A stretch of DNA of 64,000 bases from Mesorhizobium sp. M4B.F.Ca.ET.203.01.1.1 (lineage in GTDB: Bacteria > Pseudomonadota > Alphaproteobacteria > Rhizobiales > Rhizobiaceae), in the NCBI RefSeq assembly GCF_004791025.1, contig NZ_SRUO01000020.1, forward strand, positions 1-64,000, written 5' to 3'. The notes beneath the pieces are model-generated. The model ran no database searches, had not been told where the DNA came from, and was given only the letters and a program-made list of their open reading frames with translations. The translations under genes and the position numbers were made by a program. This document shows, piece after piece, positions 45,450 to 54,104 of this stretch. Numbering within the stretch: position 1 is the stretch's first letter; every line of letters starts with the position of its first letter.

Positions 45450-45607
45450 CCTCGCGCGATTGGCTTTCGGCGCCAAAAGCGTTGCAGCAATGCCGCACTG
45501 CAACCGGAACTCGCGTCGACGCATGGTTTCCGGTGCCGGCGTCGATTGCGTGAATCTTCGGCGGTGGTAGGTATCGCAACGTTACTTTTTGATGCTTGGG
45601 GACTACA

Positions 45608-46453
45608 ATGTATCGACTTGTTTTGAGCGCGGCGATTGCCGTAACCGCTACTTCCGCCTTCGCTGCCGACGCGCCCGTCGTCCTGGACCAGGAACTCGCC
45701 CAGCCGCATGTTTCAGGCTACGGCGAGGTATATCTCGGCGGTCTGTACTTCGCGACCCCAGGGGACGATGCAGACGGCACGACCGCCGGCGGCGCCGCCC
45801 GGGTCAATTTTCCGATCGACGCCCGCTGGAACATCCAGACCGACGCAGTGATCGATTCGCTGTGGGTCGAAGGTACGAACATCTACAGCTACGGCGGCGC
45901 CATCCATGGTTACTGGCGCGATCCGAGCTCGTATGCCCTGGGCGCCTTTGCCACGATCAACGGATATGGCGGCGACGAGGGCCTCGGTAACGCAGGCCTC
46001 TACACTTTCACCGTCGGTCCCGAGGCACAGGCTTATTTCGGCAACGTGACGGTCTACGGGCAGGTCTATTACGGACAGCTGCGGGCCAGCGGCGAACCCG
46101 AACACTTCGACAATTGGGGCGGCCGCGGCGTCGTGCGGTATTTCGCGCAGGACGATCTGCGCTTCGACGGCGAACTCGGCTTCTCGCGGCTGTCCGGTTT
46201 TGGCGGGCATTTCGATACCGTCTCGGCGGCATTGCAGGCGAACTATCGGTTCTCGGGGACCCCTTGGTCAGTGTTTGGCCGCTATCAGCTGGATCACCTG
46301 AGCTTCTCGGAAGCTTCGGGCAGCGTGAACATCCACAAATATCTGATCGGCCTGCGGGCAAGCTTCGGTTCGGACACGTTGCTCTCCGAAGATCGCAACG
46401 GCGCCACCATGGATACATTCCGGCCGAACTTCACCGTCCCTGCTCCGCTCTGA
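45608..46453 (+). CDS. Outer-membrane-like beta-barrel protein, first of tandem pair
   Basis: A 281-residue secreted protein. The signal peptide MYRLVLSAAIAVTATSAFA is cut after Ala19. The mature part alternates polar and aromatic residues with many Gly-Tyr pairs, as in outer-membrane beta barrels. There is a conserved N-terminal LDQELAQPHVSGYGEVYLGG and a C-terminal region ending RPNFTVPAPL rather than in Phe. The ATG at 45608 is chosen over a TTG upstream. It is about 65-70% identical by eye to the next gene. No porin family motif is certain. Both genes are followed by their own terminator. Confidence 0.72.
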   Translation: MYRLVLSAAIAVTATSAFAADAPVVLDQELAQPHVSGYGEVYLGGLYFATPGDDADGTTAGGAARVNFPIDARWNIQTDAVIDSLWVEGTNIYSYGGAIHGYWRDPSSYALGAFATINGYGGDEGLGNAGLYTFTVGPEAQAYFGNVTVYGQVYYGQLRASGEPEHFDNWGGRGVVRYFAQDDLRFDGELGFSRLSGFGGHFDTVSAALQANYRFSGTPWSVFGRYQLDHLSFSEASGSVNIHKYLIGLRASFGSDTLLSEDRNGATMDTFRPNFTVPAPL

Positions 46454-46469
46454 GGGAGCTTAATCCAGA

Positions 46470-46499
46470 GCCGCGAGGAGTACTCCTCGCGGCTTTTTT
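46470..46499 (+). terminator. Rho-independent terminator after first barrel gene
   Basis: GCCGCGAGGAG (46470-46480) is followed by its complement up to 46493 and then six T residues. It is a strong terminator. Confidence 0.92.
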
Positions 46500-46810
46500 G
46501 TTGCGCATCGGAGCAGGGCAATCGGAGCCTCCGCTTGCGCCGACGGCCGCTCATCTGCCAACGCGCATCGCCGTCACGGATCAGATGGAGTGTTGGAGAA
46601 AAGACAATCCGGCTCCTGCCAGTGCTTATGAATACTGCAAGTGCCCATGAACGCTGCACAGTATTTGGGCAGATCAAGGCCAAAGCGTTGCAGTAATGTC
46701 GCAGGGCTTCAGAACCCGGCTTCTACGCCCGGGTTTGAGGCTGTTCACGCTTGTGTGAACGGGCAGCGATGGTAAATGCCGGATAAGTCAGACATTTGAG
46801 GGGCTTCACG
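46500..46810. other. Intergenic region between tandem barrel genes
   Basis: No gene is seen in about 310 bp. A stretch near 46680-46700 (GCCAAAGCGTTGCAGTAATG) copies the sequence at 45472-45492 upstream of the first gene, so the promoter region was duplicated together with the gene. A GTTCACGC-TTGT-GTGAAC hairpin lies near 46742-46759. Confidence 0.6.
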
Positions 46811-47656
46811 ATGTATCGACTTCTCTTTGGTGCGGCACTTGCCGCAACGGCCACGTCGGCTTTTGCCGCCGATGCCGTCGCTCCGATCGTTATGGATCAG
46901 GAACTCGCCCAGCCGCATGTTTCGGGCTACGTCGAGGCCTATCTCGGCGGGCTGTATGTGACGGCCGCTGGCGAGCACGCGGATGGCACGACCGCAGGCG
47001 GCACGGGCCGGGTCAATTTCCCGATCGATTCCCGCTGGAACGTCCAGACAGACGCGTTCGTCGATTCGCTGTGGGCCGAGGGCACCAACATTTACGGCTA
47101 TGGCGGCGCGGTTCACGGCTACTGGCGCGATCCCAGCGCCTTTGCGCTTGGCGCGTTCGCCTCCGTCACCGGCTATGGCGGCGACGGGTTCGACGACGAT
47201 CTCTACAGTTTCTCGGTTGGACCGGAAGGCCAAGTCTACATGGGTAATGTGACCGTGTACGGCCAGGTTTACTATGGCCAGTTGCGGGCCAGTGGCTCGT
47301 CCGAGCATATCGACACCTGGGGCGGTCGCGGGGTGGTGCGCTATTTCGCCCAGGACAATCTCCGCTTCGATGGTGAACTGGGCTATTCGACGACATCTGT
47401 GGGCCCCTTCGACACCAACACCTTCACCGGCGCGCTGCAGGCTACGTACCGGTTTTCCGGAACGGCGTTTTCGGTGTTCGGCCGCTATCAGTTCGAACGC
47501 GCGTCCATATCTGCGTTCGACGTAACCGAGAACATCCACAAATATGTGATTGGCGTGCGGGCGAGCTTCGGTTCGGACACATTGCTTGATGAGGATCGCA
47601 ACGGCGCCACGATGGATACCGGCCGGCCGAACCTCATCCTGCCTTCGTTACTGTAG
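46811..47656 (+). CDS. Outer-membrane-like beta-barrel protein, second of tandem pair
   Basis: A 281-residue protein of the same length and plan as the preceding gene: signal peptide MYRLLFGAALAATATSAFA, the conserved segment MDQELAQPHVSGYVEAYLGG, and the C-terminal FGSDTLLDEDRNGATMDTGR. Surface-loop-like segments (for example after residue 120 and near 190-205) carry most of the differences, which is the usual pattern for duplicated outer membrane proteins under selection. The ATG is at 46811 behind GAGGGG. A terminator follows at 47689. Function is unknown. Confidence 0.72.
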   Translation: MYRLLFGAALAATATSAFAADAVAPIVMDQELAQPHVSGYVEAYLGGLYVTAAGEHADGTTAGGTGRVNFPIDSRWNVQTDAFVDSLWAEGTNIYGYGGAVHGYWRDPSAFALGAFASVTGYGGDGFDDDLYSFSVGPEGQVYMGNVTVYGQVYYGQLRASGSSEHIDTWGGRGVVRYFAQDNLRFDGELGYSTTSVGPFDTNTFTGALQATYRFSGTAFSVFGRYQFERASISAFDVTENIHKYVIGVRASFGSDTLLDEDRNGATMDTGRPNLILPSLL

Positions 47657-47688
47657 TATCGGCGGGAAACAAGAGATTTATGGCGAAG

Positions 47689-47717
47689 ACCGCGAAGAGC
47701 AATCTTCGCGGTTTTTC
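47689..47717 (+). terminator. Terminator after second barrel gene
   Basis: ACCGCGAAG (47689-47697), a 6-base loop, CTTCGCGGT (47704-47712) and a T run. Confidence 0.85.
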
Positions 47718-47835
47718 TTTGCCGCGTCCAATCTGCGCACGCGATGGCACATTCACCGAGCGGAATGGAAAAGGCTTCGGCGCCCGGTCCTTCAGTCAGA
47801 ATTTCCCACAAGCGCAACCGATGAACAAACAACGA

Positions 47836-47863
47836 AGCCGCGAAGGGTCTCTTCGCGGCTTTT
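47836..47863. terminator. Second hairpin between convergent barrel and lpxXL genes
   Basis: AGCCGCGAAG (47836-47845) and CTTCGCGGCT (47851-47860) with a TTTTGC tail on the plus strand. It resembles the two neighbouring terminators and may have arisen from the same duplication. It could also end the lpxXL transcript from the other side. Confidence 0.65.
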
Positions 47864-47883
47864 GCTTGGTGCGGCGTCAATGG

Positions 47884-48897
47884 TCAATTCGGGCCGGGCA
47901 CCGGGTCAGCCGGCCGCTCCTCGGCCTGCCCACGCCGCTTGCGCCGGCGGCCGCTCATCTCCCAACGCTTGTGGAACCACATCCACTGGCCGGGATCCTC
48001 GCGCACCCAGCGCTCGACGACGTCGGCGAGAAGCTGGGTGGTGGCGTGGACGTCGACGCTACCGCTTTCGGTGCGCGGCAAGGTCAGCTTGTCCTCGATG
48101 TCCAGGCGGAACCGGTTGCCCGGCAGCCGGACGCAGCGGGCGGGATAGACGTCGCAGTCGTAGTGGCGGGCGAGCATGCCCAGCACCGGATTGCTCTGGC
48201 ACGGACGGCCGAAAAAGGTCGTCTCCAGTCCGCTGGAGAATTTCTGGTCGACAAGCACGCCGATATTGCCGCCGTTCTCCAGGATGGCGGCAAGCGCGAA
48301 GGACGCGCCGGTCGAGGAGGGCAGCAAGCCCCCCATGGTCGAGCGGCGCGTCGAGTGGATGTAGTCGGCGAGATAGGGATTGTTGGGCGGGCGAAACAGC
48401 GCGGTGATGTTCATGCCGAAGGTGGCGGCGGCCACCGGCAGCAATTCGAAATTGCCGAGATGGCCGGTGAACAGGATATGCGGCTTCTTCTCGCCGGCGA
48501 TCTCGACGAAATGCTCGACGCCACGGACGTCGACGCGGCCGGGCTTTGTCGCTTTCGGATCATAATCGAAGAGGGCGTCGAGGAAGATGTACTCGGCCGC
48601 CAGCCGGGCCATGTTGCCCCACATGTCGAGCGCGATGGCCTCGATCTCGGCGTCGCTCTTTTCGGGATAGGCAAGGCGCAGATTGTTGACCGCAACGCGG
48701 TGACGTCCGACCAGCGGGCCAATGCGGCGGGCGACGCGGTCGGCGAAGTTGAGCGCCTTGTCCGGCGGCAGGAGCCGCAGCAGCGAGATCATCGCCATGG
48801 CCAGGCGCGCCACCAGCCAGTGCTCCATCTGGCGCAGCCGCCGGCCGTAGCGGAACATGAAGTCCCGGCGGGCTTTCTTGAGCACCTTGCCGACCAT
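47884..48897 (-). CDS. lpxXL: Lipid A long-chain acyltransferase, LpxXL-like
   Basis: A 337-residue acyltransferase of the lauroyl/HtrB (LpxL) family, attached to the inner membrane by an N-terminal hydrophobic segment at about 28-45. The catalytic HX4E site is in FTGHLGNFELLP near residue 143, and the family C-terminal motif is QWMWFHKRWE near 305. In rhizobia the lpxXL gene product attaches the 27-hydroxyoctacosanoate chain from AcpXL to lipid A. The order acpXL, two ketosynthases, dehydrogenase, acyltransferase on one strand matches that locus. The C-terminal Arg/Pro-rich tail is unusual for the family but could be a normal variation. The ATG at 48897 is four bases from the stop of the dehydrogenase gene. 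Confidence 0.88.
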   Translation of the reverse strand: MVGKVLKKARRDFMFRYGRRLRQMEHWLVARLAMAMISLLRLLPPDKALNFADRVARRIGPLVGRHRVAVNNLRLAYPEKSDAEIEAIALDMWGNMARLAAEYIFLDALFDYDPKATKPGRVDVRGVEHFVEIAGEKKPHILFTGHLGNFELLPVAAATFGMNITALFRPPNNPYLADYIHSTRRSTMGGLLPSSTGASFALAAILENGGNIGVLVDQKFSSGLETTFFGRPCQSNPVLGMLARHYDCDVYPARCVRLPGNRFRLDIEDKLTLPRTESGSVDVHATTQLLADVVERWVREDPGQWMWFHKRWEMSGRRRKRRGQAEERPADPVPGPN

Positions 48898-48901
48898 TGC
48901 C

Positions 48902-49927
48902 CTAGACGCGCAGGATGATCTTGCCGAACACGTCGCGGCCTTCCATGCGCTTCAGCGCCGCGTCGATGTCGTCGAAGCCGACTTCGGTGTCGATGACGGG
49001 AGCGACGAGGCCGGCCGCCATCTTCTGCATGGCATCGGCCATGTTCTCCATGCGGCAGCCGAAGGAGCCGAGCAGCTTCAGCTGCTGCTGGAAGAGCTGC
49101 ATAAGATTGACCTGCGTCGACACGCCGGAGGTCGAGCCGCAGGTGACAAGGCGGCCACCGCGCTTGAGGCACAGCATCGAGCCGGCGAAGGTGTCGGCGC
49201 CGACATGCTCGAACACGACGTCGACGCCCTTCTTCTTCGTCAGCTTGCGCACGACGCCTTCGAAACGGTCCTCGCGGTAGTTGATGACATGATCGGCGCC
49301 GAGCGCCTTGGCCTTGTCGATCTTGTCGTTGGAGCCGACGGTGGTGATGACGGTGCAGCCCATCTTTTTCGCCAGCTGGATCGCGGCGGTGCCGATGCCG
49401 GAACCGCCGGCATGGACGAGGATGGTCTCGCCGGGCTCGAGCTTTGCATTGTCGAACAGCATGTGCTCGACCGTGCCGAAGGTAACGGGCGCGACCGCCG
49501 CGCCGATCTCGCTGACGCCGGGCGGGGCGGGGACCAGCAGGCGGGCCGGCAGGTTGATCTTCTCTTGCGCGAAGCCGTCGAGGTGGAAGCCATGAACGCC
49601 GGAGACGTGCTCGCAGAGATTGTCGCGGCCTTCGCGGCAGGCCCGGCAAAGGCCACAGGTGCGCGCGCCATAGATCGAGACCAGCTGTCCCGGCAGAAGG
49701 CTGGAGACGCCGGGTCCGACGGCGTCGACCTCGCCCGAGGCCTCGGCGCCGACGACAAGCGGCAGCTTGCGCTTGGCGAAGGCCATGCCGCGCCAGCCCC
49801 AGACGTCGATATGGTTCAGCGCCACCGCCTTGATGCGAAGCGTCACTTCGCCGAGCGAAGGCGGCGGGGGAGGCGGCAGGTCCACCGTTTCAAGACGGCG
49901 GTCCTCGATAAGTTGCAATGCGCGCAT
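48902..49927 (-). CDS. Zinc-type alcohol dehydrogenase-like protein of the acpXL locus
   Basis: A 341-residue medium-chain dehydrogenase/reductase. It contains the structural zinc cluster CGLCRACREGRDNLCE near residue 95, a catalytic-domain VVGAEASGEVDAVGPGVSSL near 55 and the NADP-binding motif HAGGSGIGTAAIQLAKKMG near 170. The gene corresponds to the dehydrogenase always found between the ketosynthase and acyltransferase genes in the rhizobial very-long-chain fatty acid locus. It was proposed to act on fatty acyl intermediates. It could be mistaken for acryloyl-CoA reductase or a quinone oxidoreductase, but position argues against this. It starts at an ATG 38 bp after the ketosynthase gene. 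Confidence 0.85.
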   Translation of the reverse strand: MRALQLIEDRRLETVDLPPPPPPSLGEVTLRIKAVALNHIDVWGWRGMAFAKRKLPLVVGAEASGEVDAVGPGVSSLLPGQLVSIYGARTCGLCRACREGRDNLCEHVSGVHGFHLDGFAQEKINLPARLLVPAPPGVSEIGAAVAPVTFGTVEHMLFDNAKLEPGETILVHAGGSGIGTAAIQLAKKMGCTVITTVGSNDKIDKAKALGADHVINYREDRFEGVVRKLTKKKGVDVVFEHVGADTFAGSMLCLKRGGRLVTCGSTSGVSTQVNLMQLFQQQLKLLGSFGCRMENMADAMQKMAAGLVAPVIDTEVGFDDIDAALKRMEGRDVFGKIILRV

Positions 49928-49965
49928 TGGGCCTGTCAGTTCGTCAAAAGCGGGAAAACGTCCGC

Positions 49966-51237
49966 TTAGACCGGTTCCCTCGCCATGACAAGGCAGGTGT
50001 TCTGGCCGCCGAAGCCGAAGGAGTTCGACAATACGGTGCCGACCTCGGCGTTCCGCTGCTTGTTGGGCACCACGTCGAGCACGATCGCCGGGTCGGGATT
50101 GTCGTAATTGATGGTCGGCGGAATGACGCTTTCGCGCATGGTCATCAGCGAGAAAGCGGCCTCGACCGCGCCGGCTGCCGACAGCGTGTGGCCGATCATC
50201 GACTTGTTGGACGAGATCGGCATCGAGCCGATCCGCTCGCCGAATACGGTCGACAACGACAGATGCTCCATCTTGTCGTTTTCAGGCGTCGAGGTGCCAT
50301 GCGCGTTGACGTAGTCGATCTCGTCCTCGCTCAGGCCGGCATCGGCAAGGGCGGCGCGCACCGCAGCGATCGCCGGCGAACCATCGGGCTTGGAGCGGGT
50401 ACGGTGGAAATCGTCGGCCTTTTCGCCGCAGCCGCGCATGATGCCGAGGATAGGGGCGCCACGGGCAAGGGCCGCCTCCAGCGATTCCAGCACCAGCGCG
50501 CCGGATCCCTCGGCCAGCACAAAGCCGTCGCGATCCTTGGAAAAAGGCTTCGACGCCTTTTCCGGGATGTCGTTGTGAGTGGAGAGCGCCGAAAGCAGCG
50601 AGAAGCGGATCAGCGCCTCGGCGGTCGCCGAGCCGTCGGCGCCGATCGACAGCGCCTTGTCGCATTCGCCGCGGCGGATCGCCTCGACGCCGAGCTGGAT
50701 GGCGGTGGCGCCGGAAGCGCAGGCGGTCGACAGCGTGATCGGCAGGCCGCGCGTTCCGAAACGGTCGGCCAGCCGGTCGGCGATCGAACCGAACTGGGTG
50801 GTCTCGAAGATGTCGAGCTCCTTCAGCGCGCGCGCCACGCGCAGCAGCCTCTCGGCGCCGGCATCCTGCTTGTCGGAATTGTAGAGCGAAAAACGGTCGG
50901 CCCAGTCGAGTTCGACCGGCGGCGAGGCAAGGAAGAGCGGTCCGGCGAAATCGCCGCTGTCGAGCCCGGCTTCCGCCACCGCCTCCTGCGCCGCGGTCTC
51001 GGCCAGCTCGTAGGTGAGGGGGCTGGCGCCCTTGGAGCTTGACGGCAGGAAGTCGACCATGCCGGAGATGCGGGTGTTCAGATGATCGACCGGAAAGCGG
51101 GTGATCGGGTGGATGCCGGACTTGCCGGAGGTGAGCGCCGCCCAATTGTCGGCCTTGCCGACGCCCAGCGACGTCACCACGCCGATGCCGGTGACGGCGA
51201 CGATCGGCCTGCCCATGTGGTCGTTCAGATTGGCCAT
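49966..51237 (-). CDS. fabF1XL: Beta-ketoacyl-ACP synthase II-like (active Cys present)
   Basis: A 423-residue condensing enzyme of the FabF type. The catalytic Cys173 lies in LSTACASGATAIQLG, the two histidines in YVNAHGTSTPENDK near 320 and SNKSMIGHTLSAAGAVEA near 358. It is complete and looks active. It elongates acyl-AcpXL chains to C26-C28 in the very-long-chain pathway. The next gene upstream in the operon encodes a Cys-less partner. The start ATG follows a GGGACAAAAC region with a weak ribosome site. Confidence 0.9.
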   Translation of the reverse strand: MANLNDHMGRPIVAVTGIGVVTSLGVGKADNWAALTSGKSGIHPITRFPVDHLNTRISGMVDFLPSSSKGASPLTYELAETAAQEAVAEAGLDSGDFAGPLFLASPPVELDWADRFSLYNSDKQDAGAERLLRVARALKELDIFETTQFGSIADRLADRFGTRGLPITLSTACASGATAIQLGVEAIRRGECDKALSIGADGSATAEALIRFSLLSALSTHNDIPEKASKPFSKDRDGFVLAEGSGALVLESLEAALARGAPILGIMRGCGEKADDFHRTRSKPDGSPAIAAVRAALADAGLSEDEIDYVNAHGTSTPENDKMEHLSLSTVFGERIGSMPISSNKSMIGHTLSAAGAVEAAFSLMTMRESVIPPTINYDNPDPAIVLDVVPNKQRNAEVGTVLSNSFGFGGQNTCLVMAREPV

Positions 51238-51257
51238 GTTTTGTCCCTGGTGGTCAC

Positions 51258-52448
51258 TCAGGCCGCCTTGATCAGCCCCATGCCCTCGAATTGGTGATAG
51301 CCGATCGCCGTTGCAAGCACGGTCGTGGGAATGCCGGCGAACGGCTTCTCGGTCGCGGCATCGAAAGCGGGATAGGCGGCCTTGCGCTCGACGGTGAGCG
51401 CCGCCAGCGCCACGGCGAAGGGGAACTGCGCCTCCTTCATATGGCCGGTCAGCGTCGAAAAGGCACGCGCCGCGATCGCCGGGTGGGCGGCGAACGCGGC
51501 TCTTTCGGCCGCTGTGGCGGTGTGGGCGCCGGAGGCGCCGGAGATCGCCAGCAATTCGCCATTCGGCAGCGCCGTCTGATCGAGCAAGGTCGCGATCTCG
51601 GCATCGAGCCCGCCGTTCCGCCGCTTGGCGCGGCCGGAAACGATGGGGCCGAGCTCGGCGTAGATCTTGCGCCCGCGGCTCGTCGCGTGCTCGCGCTGCT
51701 CCAGCACCAGGAAAGCGCCGCCAGATCCGGTCACCACGCCGCCGCCTTCGCCGCCCTGCCTTTGCCAGACAGGCTTCCAGGCGCCACGATGGAGGTAGCC
51801 GGCCAACTCGTAGCCGAGCAGCATGTCGGAATGTTCGGTCTGGAAGGCGCCGCCGACCAGCACATGCGTCGACTGTCCCGAGCGGATGCGCGCGGCCGCC
51901 GTCTCGACGGCGGCGACGCCAGCGCCTTCCTCGCCCATGAAGGTGCGGGACGACCCGGTGACCTTGTGGACGATCGAGATGTTGCCAGCGAGCAAATTGG
52001 AGAGCTGGGCGAGGAACAGCGTCGGGCGCAGTTCAGTGGTCAGCTTCTCGTTGAGCAGCACGTCGCGGTCGTTGCGGCTTTCGGATGCGGCGAGGATGGC
52101 GGCATCGACCGCCTCGTCGCGCTCGCCGCCGCCGGCTGCCACCACCATGTCCATGGTCGCGCAGAGCTCGTCATTGCCCTTGATGCCGGCATCGTCCAGC
52201 GCCAGACCCGCCGCATAGGTGCCGAGCCGCTGCCACGTCTCCATCTGCCGCTGGTCGCCGCGCTTGGCGATCTGCAGGTTCCAGTCGATCTCCGGCAGCG
52301 GGTGGATGGTATAGGGCGCAAAGCGCCCGGCATCGAGCACCGGCTCAAGGCCGGGCTGGGCGAGCTTCTGCCAGTGCGCATCCGGGCCCTCTCCCAGCGA
52401 GGAGACAAGGCCGATACCGGTGATGACGACGTCGTGGGGGCTGCTCAT
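51258..52448 (-). CDS. fabF2XL: Beta-ketoacyl synthase homologue lacking the catalytic cysteine
   Basis: A 396-residue member of the condensing-enzyme family. The segment that normally carries the nucleophile reads TGSSRTFMGEEGAGVAAVET near residue 165-183, with no Cys; Met-Gly-Glu-Glu occupies the position. Histidines remain in ASGAHTATAA near 309 and STLTGHMKEAQFP near 335. This resembles the chain-length factor of type II polyketide synthases or a decarboxylase subunit. It probably forms a heterodimer with the FabF-type enzyme encoded 20 bp downstream and sets chain length. In the rhizobial acpXL locus two ketosynthase genes are usual, and this is the one nearest to acpXL. The ATG at 52448 is preceded by a 54-bp gap after acpXL. 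Confidence 0.82.
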   Translation of the reverse strand: MSSPHDVVITGIGLVSSLGEGPDAHWQKLAQPGLEPVLDAGRFAPYTIHPLPEIDWNLQIAKRGDQRQMETWQRLGTYAAGLALDDAGIKGNDELCATMDMVVAAGGGERDEAVDAAILAASESRNDRDVLLNEKLTTELRPTLFLAQLSNLLAGNISIVHKVTGSSRTFMGEEGAGVAAVETAAARIRSGQSTHVLVGGAFQTEHSDMLLGYELAGYLHRGAWKPVWQRQGGEGGGVVTGSGGAFLVLEQREHATSRGRKIYAELGPIVSGRAKRRNGGLDAEIATLLDQTALPNGELLAISGASGAHTATAAERAAFAAHPAIAARAFSTLTGHMKEAQFPFAVALAALTVERKAAYPAFDAATEKPFAGIPTTVLATAIGYHQFEGMGLIKAA

Positions 52449-52502
52449 GGGCGGCTTTGTGGGTCACGTGGCCGGGCGCGTCAAGTTCGCGCCCGAACCG
52501 CC

Positions 52503-52784
52503 TCAGGCGTTCTTGGCCGCGACCAGCGCGTCGATCTTGGCGCACAGGTTCTTCATGACGAAATAGTCGTCGGTCGAGGCCTTGCCGTCGTTGACCTCCT
52601 GCGTCCACTTCTCCAGCGGCACCTTGATGCCGAATTCCTTGTCGATGGCAAAGACGATGTCGAGGAAATCGAGGCTGTCGATGCCGAGATCGTCGATGGT
52701 GTGGCTTTCGGGCGTGATCGTCTCGATATCGATCTCGCTGGTGTCGGCAATGATCTTGGCGACTTTGTCGAACGTGGTGGACAA
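52503..52784 (-). CDS. acpXL: Acyl carrier protein AcpXL
   Basis: A 93-residue acidic carrier protein. The phosphopantetheine attachment site is Ser37 in DDLGIDSLDFLD. The protein is longer than housekeeping AcpP (about 78), with a C-terminal extension from KWTQEVNDGKASTDDY onward that is typical of AcpXL. It carries the growing 27-hydroxyoctacosanoate chain for lipid A. The ATG follows GAAGAGCCC. It is the first gene of a five-gene minus-strand operon through lpxXL. Confidence 0.95.
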   Translation of the reverse strand: MSTTFDKVAKIIADTSEIDIETITPESHTIDDLGIDSLDFLDIVFAIDKEFGIKVPLEKWTQEVNDGKASTDDYFVMKNLCAKIDALVAAKNA

Positions 52785-52912
52785 GGGCTCTTCCTTCGGT
52801 TGCGGGCGGAATCTGTCCGCATCTTGTTTGGGCGCTGTCTAATCGGTTTTTCCGGGCAGGAAAAGGGCTGATAAGCCCGGTGCAGATGGGATGCTGGCTT
52901 TCGAAACGCAAG

Positions 52913-52940
52913 AAGGGCCGCCGGATTGCCGGCGGCCCTT
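52913..52940 (-). terminator. Terminator after the slipin gene
   Basis: AAGGGCCGCCGG (52913-52924) and CCGGCGGCCCTT (52929-52940) form a 12-bp stem with a 4-base loop. It lies between the slipin stop and the acpXL promoter and insulates the two minus-strand transcripts. Confidence 0.78.
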
Positions 52941-52961
52941 CCCATTTGACGTCACGTCAGC

Positions 52962-54104
52962 TCAGTTTTCACGGAGCTTAACCAGGTCGTTCAGCAGTCC
53001 GCCCGTCCCGTTATGGACGGTCAGCCGCTCGACCTTGCCGGCGATGGCTTCCAGAGCCTCGAGCTCCTTCAGCCGCAGCATCACCGGGTTCTCGGCCATC
53101 ACCTTGGCCGTGTTGAGGAGCGAACGCGTCGCGTTCGTCTCCTCGCGCCGGCGGATGACGTTGGCCTCGGCCTGCTTCTCGGCCGAAACCACCTGGTTGA
53201 GGATCTCGCGCATCTCGCCCGGCAGGATCACATCCTTGAGCGCGATGTCGCTGACCTCGACCCCGATCTCGGCCATGTCGGCGCGGACCTTGGCCGCCGC
53301 CTCCTCGTCGACCGTCACCTTCTTTTCAAGGATCTGGTCGAGCGTGAGCGCGCCAAGCGTCTTGCGGAAGGCGTACTGCAGGGCGCGGTAGAGGGCTTCA
53401 GAGAAGTCCTTCACCGCGCTCACCGCCTTGACCGGATCGAGGACCCGGTATTCGGCGGCGATGTTGACGCGGATCGTCACGCGATCCTTGGTCAGCACTT
53501 CCTGCCCGGCGACGTCGAGCGACTGGCGCTTGAGGTCGACGACCTTGATCTGCACCATGCGCCCGACGTTCCAGAAGGCGTGCACGCCCGCGGCAAGCGT
53601 CCGCGCCAGCGCCCCGTCGACGAACAGCAGTCCGGCCTGACCGTCGACCACCGGGTGAACGGACATCAGTTCCGTCTTGCGGGCCTGGCCGAGCCGGCGC
53701 ATGAGAGCCGGATCGATCGCAAGATCGGCCGAGGTGTCGACCAGCGTCACCTTCCACGGGCCGGCATCGGTCCACAGCACGAGCTTGCGATCCGGCGCCA
53801 GGACGGCATGGAGGTTGCCGTCACGCTCGATGACGGCGACATCCGTACGCCCGGTGCGAACGACGGTGAAATGACGCGCCGCCACCTCCGGCAGCTTGTC
53901 GAACAACGCCTTCTCGTAGGCCGAAACGAATTCCGGGTTCTTCAGGTCGTGCCGGGACACTTCAAGGCGTCCGCGCCGGTTGGCAAGCCAATGCTCGCCC
54001 GGCATCAGGACAGCCTTGATCTCCCCCTTGTAGAGGGTGACGGCCCGTTCGTTTTCCTTAACAAGGACGCGCTCGCGCCCCAGAACCTTATCGAGAATGG
54101 TCAT
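52962..54104 (-). CDS. SPFH/band 7 (slipin-like) protein
   Basis: A 380-residue protein with a band 7/PHB domain at about residues 150-330. Before that is an extended N-terminal region (about 130 residues) with ERVLVKENERAVTLYKGEIK and EHWLANRRGRLEV. There is no clear transmembrane helix, so membrane binding is probably through an N-terminal hydrophobic face or oligomer. A coiled-coil-like stretch, VSAEKQAEANVIRRREETNATR, lies near 310. Slipins usually act with an NfeD protease partner; none is adjacent here. The ATG at 54104 follows AGGAGTGAAGAC. Confidence 0.85.
   Translation of the reverse strand: MTILDKVLGRERVLVKENERAVTLYKGEIKAVLMPGEHWLANRRGRLEVSRHDLKNPEFVSAYEKALFDKLPEVAARHFTVVRTGRTDVAVIERDGNLHAVLAPDRKLVLWTDAGPWKVTLVDTSADLAIDPALMRRLGQARKTELMSVHPVVDGQAGLLFVDGALARTLAAGVHAFWNVGRMVQIKVVDLKRQSLDVAGQEVLTKDRVTIRVNIAAEYRVLDPVKAVSAVKDFSEALYRALQYAFRKTLGALTLDQILEKKVTVDEEAAAKVRADMAEIGVEVSDIALKDVILPGEMREILNQVVSAEKQAEANVIRRREETNATRSLLNTAKVMAENPVMLRLKELEALEAIAGKVERLTVHNGTGGLLNDLVKLREN

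Noticed and set aside
48902..49927. AcuI-type acryloyl-CoA reductase that would complete DMSP cleavage
   Set aside because: It carries a structural zinc Cys cluster and sits at the fixed dehydrogenase position of the acpXL locus, so its role is there.
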